The notes beneath the pieces were generated by a model that made no database searches, had not been told where the DNA came from, and saw nothing but the letters and a program-made list of their open reading frames with translations. From Cavia porcellus (taxonomy: Eukaryota; Chordata; Mammalia; Rodentia; Caviidae): a DNA stretch of 64,000 bases. Shown here piece by piece: positions 56,501 to 64,000 of the stretch (positions within the stretch are counted from its first letter, which is position 1; each line of letters starts with the position of its first letter). Both the position numbers and the translations under genes were made by a program. The stretch is from assembly GCF_034190915.1 (NCBI RefSeq), contig NW_026947514.1:1881701-1945700 (forward strand), in the 5' to 3' direction.

Positions 56501-59500
56501 GTCTGTAGAAAGCCTGGATGAAGCAGCCACTTTAGGAAGCCAAACTGGATCCAGCACTTGTGTGATGTGAAGTCCCAGACAGTCACTGTCGGGGCTCATG
56601 TGTGGATGTCCCGCCAAAGCCTCATGGGGCAGGCTTTTTGGAGGGGCTGTTCTAGTTTGTGACTGATTCCTGGTCCGCTGCTGGAATTAACAGTGTGAGT
56701 GCTTTGCCTGCCCTGTGGCAGGGTCACCTGCATACAACATGGGGACAGAAGGAAGCGCATCCTCTGTCCTTGCTTTTGCTGCCTTTGTCCCACCATGAGC
56801 TGCTTTCTCCTCTGTAATGCCCCTCAGCCATGTGGCCCTGCCTTGGAGCTGGCCAATTAGGGACTAAAACCTCTATAAACTGTGGGCCTACCAGCCCTTC
56901 CCCTTTTAACTTTGAGTGTTAGGGATTTTGTCTTAGCAACAAGGAAAAAGTCATAAAGACAGCTAACTCTTTCTAGTGCTGCAGACAGCCCAGGGTCACA
57001 CACAGCCAGACAGCTCATATGGAAACCCAGGCCCATGGTGCCGCTCCTGCAGGGATCTGAGGCACCCAGAAGAGGGTCAGCCAGCTCCCCTTTCGCAGAC
57101 CCTGGGGCTCTCCCTGCCCTCCCCAGGTCCCCAAGAGCCGAGGACCGCAGGATGGGGGCTGGCCTCCCAAGCCGCTTACCTGCAAGTGAAGGATTTTGGA
57201 CTCGTTGTTCCGCAGCATCTCCTTCTGCCTCTCGATTTCGATCTCGAAGCTGCAGATCTGGTTGTGCAGGCTCTGTATGCTTTTGTTTTTCTCCACACTT
57301 TCATTCTGCAGCAAGGAAACCTGGGAGAAACTCTTCAATTAATCTTTTCTTTTTAGTCGGTACCGGGGATCGAATTCATGACCGCCTGCTTATGGCAGGT
57401 TCTTATGCCGCTGAGCTAAATCCCCAGCCCCTCTCTTCAATTAATCTAACACGAAGGTCTGCTATCATGCCCAAAAACACGTGACCCAGCTGGGCTGATG
57501 CCTCCCATAATGCACACCTCGGCCAAAAATCACACCGTATCCCACAAACACCTAAGGTCGCTGTTCGTGGGTTCAGAAAATGCTCATCACAGCCCACTAA
57601 GTCACCCCCACCCTCCCTGGGGTGCATTAAGCAGTGCAGAAAGTGTCAGCCTCACAGGAAGCCTGGCGAGAACCCAGCACCATGCAGGGATCAGCATGCT
57701 CCCCTAGCCAGTCCAATGGCCCGAGGGCAGGCAGCTGATGCCAAGGAGGGCCACCTGCCACCGAGGCCATGGAAGGGCTCACGGGGCAGTGCTCCTAGCC
57801 CACTACTGACCTCCACAAAGCTGTTCTCCAGGACACAGCTCCCAAGCTCAAAATGACACCTGGTGGTGACTTTTGGTTTTTTGATTCAGTCTTTCTGTAT
57901 AGCCTAGGCTGGCCTTAAACTCCAAACCTTCTTGCCTCAGCTTCCCACAGGCTGGGAGGGTGTATTCAGGAATATACCCTCATGCTCGGCTGATACCTGG
58001 CCCTAAAAGAACTCAAGATGGGGGTCCAAGGACAGTCCCCTCTCGGCTCCCATCTTCAGGATCTTGAGGCTCTGAGCCCCAGGGAAAGAGCTCTGTCTAC
58101 CAGCAGGTGTCTGCCTCGGAAGGCCACATAGTTTAAGCGAGGCTCGGGTTCCACATTCATATCCAATGGGACCCCACGATGGCCCGAGGACAGCCAGTGG
58201 TCACATAGGCCATAGCTGAAGGTCACCTCAGGAGGGAACAGTGTAACAACACAACGGCTGATGCTGTCTGAGTAAAGGACACCGGCCTGAAGATGCAAGA
58301 ACTCTGGACAACCACAAGCTATTTTACGTTCCAACAAACGTGCATTTACCAGGCACACTTGATCTGCCACGTGTCACGAGACATACACGGCTTTGCTTTC
58401 TTCCCTAGGATTCTAGTCAGCACAAGTCACACCTCTTGGCGTCCGTCACAGAACGAGTGGCTCCACGCTAGACTTTGTGAAAATCTGCTCTAACCCTTCA
58501 GGCTCTCTCGAACTCTGATACTAAAAGACGTGTACACGGACCTCGAGTCTAAATTCAAACACTGGCCCCACTAGGCTGCGGGCTTTACCTCGTTCCCTTC
58601 CCAGAACGGGCTCTGGGGATCCCGTAACCACAGCCCTGCCAGGAGGGAGGGCGCAGCTCCCAGCCCAACAGCAGGACCCACTCTCGGGAAGGAGCTGTGG
58701 TAGGAAGCCGCTCCCTTCTGCAAACAGCCCGGAAGGAGTGAGGCTGCCACACTGGCAACCCACGATGCCAAGTGTCAGCACACTCGGTGCGTCCCCCAGC
58801 CCTGCTGGCAGGAAGCACCATGAGGAGCCAGACACCCAGGACTGGGCTCTGCAGGCCCGTGGGGCCCACTGGTGGCCGATTTACAAAACTGGGGGACACT
58901 GGTCAATCTCTGCCCAGGTCAATGCTGATAACCAGTGTGGTTTTTATAAAAGTACTACAAACAAAAGCACTGCGAAAACACACAAACAAGGACCCTCGCT
59001 TGACCCTTGCAGACCCCCTGGCCTCGGCCGCCTCGCAGCAGCCCCTCCCAGACAGCTACCTTCTTCTCCAGCGAGTTGCTCCACTCCTTTAGCAGGTTCA
59101 CGTGCTGCACCGCCGAGCTGGCCTCGTGAGCCTTGATCTGCTGGTTCGTCCCCTGCGAGAGCAAACGTGGTGGCATCAGCGTGTCACTGGCTTGGAGGGA
59201 CACAGCAGGACACAGGACAAAGCAATGCACACACGAGTGTATTCATGTACAGGGAGCAGCGCTACAAAGCACCAGGAGGCCGACAGGCAGGCCTCCACCA
59301 GGGCCGGCCTCGAATCCTGGCCTCGCCCTCTGTGCTTATGGCCATCGGCTTCTTATCAGTGTTTCACACCACAAGGTCAAGAAATCAGATTTCAGAGTCA
59401 TTCTTGTTCCATTATAGATTCTTTCTCATTAAAAAAGGAAAGGGAAAATGTCCAGGTGCCTGCAGCTGGACGCTGCGATGGCAGTGCAGCGAGCGGGCTG

Positions 59501-59811
59501 TGAGTTGTCACTGAGGATGCTTGGCTTGGATGTACCGGGCCGGTAAGGGCCGGCTCCACACCAGGCTAAGTGCGCTTGAAAGTTACATACAGGACAGAAA
59601 CGAACTACAGAGTACATAAGATGCAGACCACTCGGAACCAAGAATCAGCACGCCAAGATAGCATGTTTTAAAAAAACAGAAATATAATTTGGATTGGAAT
59701 TGGAAAATTAAGAAGCCAGGGAAAGCATTTTCATGATCTCCAAAACATATACTCTGTACATAGAATATCCGTATATACATGTTGACGAGCATGGCCCCGT
59801 CAGCATGTGTA

Positions 59812-59858
<47 letters not shown>

Positions 59859-62684
59859 ATGATAGCCACAAGGACAACAGCTTGGCCTCCCGGAGGCCAC
59901 ACGAGGGGACCCTCTCTCATGGATGCCAGGAGCCGGGACCTCTACTGGTGTCGCGATCATGTGCTGGTGTTTCAGAGAATGAAACACACGACAGCTGTGA
60001 TACAGTTTGCCTTTTGACAAGTTTTGAAATTCAGATATGCATTTAAATAAAAACCTGGTCCTGTTTCACTGGCAATCTCAGATGTGCTGAGAGGTGACCT
60101 AAACTGGACACACGCCTGTCACACGGTGCTTGCAGCAGCGACAGAGTCTCCAGGGAGGTGAAGCTCCAAGAAGGGCCCAGTGGGGTCCACACAGCACAGG
60201 GGCACAGGAAGTACATGTGTGGACACGCGTGTGGGCTCCAGACCAGGTCCACTTTGCATTCACGTCTAGCCAGGTCATCCCCAGGATTTCCCAAGCCCCC
60301 AGGTGGATGTCAGTGCGACATGCCCTTCCCAGGCTGGGTGACACCAGCCTGGCCAGTGAGCCCCATGCCTGGGTCATGCGGCTCCCGTCGCCCACGCGGC
60401 AGGGTCTCAGGGCTCCAGGGCACACACAGAGTCCAGAACCGGGAAGTGTAAATGTGAGCACGAGCACTTTCTCTCGTGGAAGAATGTGAGTGGGAAGGGC
60501 AGGTGTCGGATACTGACCTGAAAAACGCAGCCATAGCGCTTAAAACTACAGGTGCTGGGGGCATTGACACACTCTGACAAGTGGGCACTCAACTGCAACG
60601 GGAAAGAGACGTGAGTTGTCGCACGAACGCTTGCACGAAAATGTTCAAGCACATCAGCACACAGAGCATCAGGGCGCACCGTGCGATGTGCTCACGGCCA
60701 CACGTGGTGTGCTCACGGCCATGCGTGTGTCCACGCGGCTGCCGTCAGGCCCCTAGGCAGTACGTATGCAGCACTGCACGTGCACACACGCATACACCGG
60801 TATACAGAGATACATTCACCGTAACAGCCCTGGAACTCAGTTTTTTTAAAATAAATTGTTCAAAATGTGACATGCTGTCTGAAGAGCCAGAATTTCAAAA
60901 CAAAAAAATAACGTGAACTGAAATGCACACTTAAAGACTATAAACAAAATTGCATGAAACACAAAATAAATAGGTATCATTCCGGATGCAACTGGGTTGC
61001 ACAGCTAATACACAACACAGAAAAGTAAATCTGTCTTCAAAGTAAGCTCACACACTGCACTGTCTCTCGCATTGCTTGGGGCGACTGGAGATGGGTTTTC
61101 CCTCTCTGAAAAGCCTCCCAGCATGGCTGGGAGCTCACGGGCTTTCAAAGCCCCCTCAGGCTGTTCCAACAGCACGATTCTCACGTTGCCTCCTCTCTCT
61201 GATGGAAGGAACCAGCCCTGTGTTTTGGCTCTCATACTGGTGCTGCCCAGCGGCCCAACAGGCACTGCAGACACGGGAGGTTCACCCAGTCTCTGCTGCA
61301 GGGTTCAGGGGGAGGCTGTGTGGCAGGAACCACCCACGGTTCTAAGCAGGGACACCCCTCAAGGCTGCCTATGAGTCAGGAGGGCTCGCAGCAGTTAAGG
61401 TTCAGCAGCCTTGGGTCCCCCAGAGCCTAGAGAACACCCCACAGACATGGACCAGCGGAAACTGCTTTTGGAGTAGCCAACTGAAGACTAATAAATGTTC
61501 AGTGCCATGAACAGAATCACAGCCCTAAGGAGCTACTGTTCTGCCTGCCGGGTCAGGGCGGGTTTCCCGTGTGATTTTTGTGTGCTACTGTGAGTCCATG
61601 CTGACCCTTTCCCTAAAGTGGGTTTACGTGCAGAATTCACAGGAGCTTGGAATACAGGTGATGATACCTACAGCTAATGGTAACTTCCATCAAAAACCCA
61701 GAGAAATAAAGGCTGAAAGACTTTTTAAAAAATAAAAACAGAAGTGGAACAGAGGCAACTCTGGCCCTAACTCAGAGCTGAGCAAAGGAGTTCAGGAGGG
61801 TGTTGGTAAAAGCCTGTCTCAGTTCAGTGGTGTGAGGGGGCGTTGTCCAGCAGTAATTTACATGCAACCCCGACTCCTTCCACAGGCATGTGCAGGAGCC
61901 CAGGGCCTCTGTCACCAGGTACCTCCCTGGCAAGGTCACAGGGATGACCTTGGGCAGGGATAGCAGAGTCCTATGTCCCTGTCTTACAACTGCATGGGGA
62001 CATGTGAGGGGCCCAGCCTGTCTCAGGCTTTTGGAAGAGGCTGAGGTGAGTGGGGACAGGCCAGGGTCTGACCCCGGGAGGACAGAAAGCCCAGGGGCCC
62101 CGCTGGCTCTAAAGCAGCCACTGCAGGCTCCAGCTCAGGGTGAAGCAGCCCTACAAGTTTTCCATCGGGACGTGTGCTGATCAAATGATGCTGAGGCCAA
62201 ATCTTAGCAGTCTCAAAACCCTCTCAGTGGTGGGCGTGCAGCACGTGAGTTTTTGGGGGAGGCCTGCAGTCCCCACCCTGGGTCACCTGCCTGGCCCAGG
62301 CCACCTACCAAGGCCTGAATGGCTAGAAGCCGCTGCTGAGAGACCACCTCACAGCAATGCATGGGTTTATTCGCCTAGAAACAGTGTCCCCTTCGCCTGC
62401 AGCATGGTTTCCCATTTTCTCAACTCTCTGCAATAGTCTTGGCCTCGAATTTACCGTCTGGTAGGATTTTAACGCCTCCTCCTGACTCCCACCGTGCTTG
62501 TCTTTATGTTTTGCTCCCCTGCACATCAGAGCTGTGGGAGACTCAGGTGGAACGTGTCCCGCACTCCCAGACTCCGACTGCCCTGCCCAGCCGCTGTGCC
62601 CACCTCGCTCCTCAGGAGAGTCTGGACGCTGCACTTGTGAGGACAGGACACCACCACACAGGGACACTCGGTGTCTTCGTGTTT
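53011..62684 (-). CDS. TRAF3: TRAF3, TNF receptor-associated factor 3 (last six coding exons)
   Basis: TRAF3 is a cytosolic adaptor and RING-type ubiquitin ligase. With TRAF2 and cIAPs it keeps NIK (MAP3K14) degraded and so restrains non-canonical NF-kB; it also links MAVS and TLR adaptors to TBK1 for type I interferon. Six exons sum to 1,137 nt, 378 residues plus stop, about human residues 191-568. They cover the last TRAF-type zinc fingers (CPCVVVSCPHKC and SECVNAPSTCSFKRYGC), the long coiled coil of TRAF-N, and the C-terminal MATH/TRAF-C domain that binds receptor tails. Phases fit throughout. The MATH domain looks identical to human from memory; the coiled coil has a few changes (SVKSS for SMKSS, GQAARN for GQVARN). 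The RING exons lie beyond the right edge. The MATH residues fit TRAF3 rather than TRAF5. Confidence 0.97.
53971..54145 (-). CDS. TRAF3: TRAF3 exon: coiled coil (about residues 321-379)
   Basis: The exon is 175 nt, encoding RVIDSQAEKLKELDKEIRPF through SVESLQNRVTELESVDKS to ARNT plus one base. The acceptor is tctggaag and the donor is gtgcgg. Confidence 0.95.
55565..55660 (-). repeat. ID-like SINE, reversed (sense to TRAF3)
   Basis: It contains ttggtactgggaattgaact and ctgagttgtaatcccag. It lies in the TRAF3 intron before the exon at 53,971-54,145. Confidence 0.75.
56596..56968 (+). repeat. LTR-like interspersed repeat, copy 1
   Basis: It shares with the copy near 63.6-63.97 kb the ordered landmarks cagtgtgagtgctttgcctg, accatgagctgct, ccctgccttggagc, aaaacctctataaac and tttgagtgttagggattttg. 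The layout resembles a MaLR-type solo LTR, but I cannot name the family with certainty. Confidence 0.5.
57180..57320 (-). CDS. TRAF3: TRAF3 exon: coiled coil (about residues 274-320)
   Basis: The exon has 47 codons, VSLLQNESVEKNKSIQSLHN through EIERQKEMLRNNESKILHLQ. The acceptor is ttctcccag. An ID-like SINE and its target-site duplication crowd this 3' splice site (see findings). The donor is gtaagc. Confidence 0.96.
57346..57432 (-). repeat. ID-like SINE next to a TRAF3 3' splice site, 15-bp duplication
   Basis: A complete copy in the sense direction of TRAF3 (plus strand reads cggtaccggggatcgaattc to gagctaaatccccagcccc). The perfect duplication ctcttcaattaatct lies at 57331-57345 and 57433-57447. 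Its A-rich end faces the exon at 57,320. Confidence 0.92.
57870..57992 (-). repeat. B1-like SINE, reversed, diverged
   Basis: It contains gtatagcctaggctggcctt, cttgcctcagcttcccacag and ccctcatgctcggc. Confidence 0.6.
59060..59152 (-). CDS. TRAF3: TRAF3 exon: start of coiled coil (about residues 243-273)
   Basis: The exon has 31 codons, GTNQQIKAHEASSAVQHVNL and then LKEWSNSLEKK. In human this region is skipped or altered in some TRAF3 splice forms, to my recollection. The acceptor is tctcgcag and the donor is gtagct. Confidence 0.95.
59819..59856. repeat. (AC)19 microsatellite
   Basis: An uninterrupted 38-bp AC dinucleotide run lies in a TRAF3 intron, preceded by imperfect acacacat units. 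Confidence 0.95.
60518..60592 (-). CDS. TRAF3: TRAF3 exon: last zinc finger (about residues 218-242)
   Basis: The exon has 25 codons, LSAHLSECVNAPSTCSFKRY and then GCVFQ. The acceptor is cgttgcag and the donor is gtcagt. Confidence 0.96.
60685..60727 (+). repeat. Two-unit tandem repeat (about 21 bp)
   Basis: Two adjacent copies of a tgctcacggcca-containing unit, ending cacgtg and tgcgtg, lie about 90 bp upstream of the TRAF3 exon at 60,518-60,592 (on its 5' side). Confidence 0.6.
62604..62684 (-). CDS. TRAF3: TRAF3 exon: zinc finger (about residues 191-217)
   Basis: The exon has 27 codons in phase 0, encoding KHEDTECPCVVVSCPHKCSV and then QTLLRSE, a TRAF-type zinc finger. The acceptor is tctccatag and the donor is gtgggc. 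It is the first visible TRAF3 exon. Confidence 0.95.
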
Positions 62685-64000
62685 CTATGGAGAAAAGAAC
62701 ACGAGATGCCGTGAAATGCATCATCCCTCCTACTAACCTGGGCTCCAGCAAGGCAGCCTTGAGGGCGAGCACATGGGTGTGGGGGGACTGGGACCAGGAG
62801 TGGGCTTGGCTCATGTGGTGGCTAAGACTGTGAAGCCTGCACTGTGGCCTGCAGCAGTGTGACACCCAGAGGCGCAGGCCACCCTGCTCCACCTCTGAGC
62901 CCACAGAGAGCCATGCAATGCCAGGCGGCAGGCACCCAGCAGGACACAACTGACCACATGCCTCCTCTCTGAGAGTGCTACCTAGGGCCGGGCTCATGGG
63001 TGAGGATGGCATCCTTTTGGCCAGGTGGATTCAGAACCTGGGCTCTGCTTACACTAGTGAGAAACCTTGAGGATGGGGGTACCTGGGGCATCTCCCAGGT
63101 GCTGAGCCCTGGATTGGCTCAAGAGCTTGCAACAGGCTCCACACCTCACCGAGGACCTGCACGCTGTCCTCACACACTGGGCACTGTGGCCTCAGGGCAG
63201 CCCAGGGTGATACAGCCAGGACTCAGGGCCAGAGTCAGCTGTGGGTAACGTACTGGGTCCTGACAGGAATGGCCCGCTGCCCCCAGGAACCGACATCAGT
63301 CATGCTGCCGAGTCCACCAGACTGCACGTTCTTATACTTCCGCCGGTGCCATCACATGACAGGCTCTGCCCATGACAATCCAGAAGGCCAGAACACGAAG
63401 GGTGGGGCCGCCGCTCTCTGGCAGTGTGTCGTGAAGTGCACTGGGATTTATTTATTATTTACACTGCTTCCCAGGGCCTGCCCACCGCCTCCCGGAACCA
63501 CACTGACGTCCACTCACAGCCTCGAAAGTCGACTGCATTCAGAAATGAGGCGTCTGCAGGTCAGTTTAGTTAAGATAAGGCCTCCCTGGCCAAGGATGGG
63601 CCTCAAATCTAACAGCCAGTGTTACGGTTTGTATCTGGGTGTCCCCAAAAGCCTCCTGCAGTCTCAAAGGTGGGTGAATCTAGTGTTTGGGACTGGTTCA
63701 CTGTCTAGTGCTGGGATTGGCTGTGTGAGTGCTGTGCCCACCTGGGGTGGCAACCTGCACACAACAACATGCTTTTGTTGCATGTGCTGTCTTCTGCTGC
63801 CATGAGCTGCTGCCCTCTGCCCTGAGCCACCCTGCCTTGGAGCCAGCTGAGGATGGACTGAAACCTCCATAAACCGGGAGCTAAATAAACCTCTCCTTCC
63901 TTCACTTTTGGTGTTGGATATTTTGTTCCAGCTGGAGAGGAAAGTAACGAAGACGGCTATTATTCTCAGAAAAGGCAGACATTGGCAGGGCGTGGCAGGC
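62685..64000 (-). other. TRAF3: TRAF3 intron running off the right edge
   Basis: No further TRAF3 exon is seen beyond 62,684. The stretch holds the second LTR-like repeat. The last bases (ggcagggcgtggcaggc) could be the start of another B1-like SINE cut by the window. Confidence 0.6.
63618..63965 (+). repeat. LTR-like interspersed repeat, copy 2
   Basis: It begins gttacggtttgtatctgggt and has ctgtgtgagtgctgtgccca, gccatgagctgct, ccctgccttggagccag, gaaacctccataaacc, an AATAAA and ttggtgttggatattttgtt, ending gtaacgaagacggctat. It belongs to the same family as the copy near 56.6 kb. Confidence 0.5.

Noticed and set aside
59807..60046. Open frames of His/Thr repeats
   Set aside because: They are translations of the AC microsatellite.

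Overview
This is a piece of a mammalian nuclear genome, almost certainly a rodent. The exons are split by GT-AG introns. The introns carry many 7SL-derived B1-like SINEs and tRNA-Ala-derived ID-like SINEs, a pairing typical of rodents. The youngest ID-like copies end in a characteristic GGTACCGATAAAAA tail. From memory this suggests a non-murid rodent, perhaps Castorimorpha such as a kangaroo rat, pocket gopher or beaver. That placement is a guess; the rodent call is firm.

Three protein-coding genes are present, in the order known from human 14q32.32 (TRAF3 - AMN - CDC42BPB) read in the opposite direction. (1) About 1-39,200, plus strand: the 3' four-fifths of CDC42BPB (MRCK-beta). It has 32 exons running from the HRD catalytic loop of the kinase domain to the stop codon at 38,237. 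All exon junctions keep phase and give 1,514 residues. (2) 45,163-40,764, minus strand: a complete 12-exon AMN (amnionless) gene, 456 codons plus stop. It is compact and very GC-rich. (3) From beyond the right edge to about 48,270, minus strand: the last six coding exons of TRAF3 (378 residues plus stop) and a 3'UTR of about 4.7 kb. Its RING finger and first zinc fingers lie outside the window.

CDC42BPB and AMN converge, with their poly(A) signals about 1.5 kb apart. AMN and TRAF3 are in tandem on the minus strand, with about 3.1 kb between the TRAF3 poly(A) signal and the AMN start codon. The three genes share no pathway: MRCK-beta is a CDC42 effector kinase that drives actomyosin contraction, amnionless is the membrane anchor of the cubilin receptor for vitamin B12, and TRAF3 is a signalling adaptor for TNF-receptor and innate immune pathways. 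They are neighbours by conserved synteny, not by function.

I found no undescribed biological system. The observations most worth following up are an ID-like SINE whose target-site duplication lies between 11 and 25 nt from a TRAF3 3' splice site, a roughly 110-bp duplication flanking the CDC42BPB C1-domain exon, and an abundant SINE family that keeps an intact tRNA-Ala(UGC) anticodon arm. All boundaries come from reading splice sites and comparing with remembered human proteins; no alignment was run.
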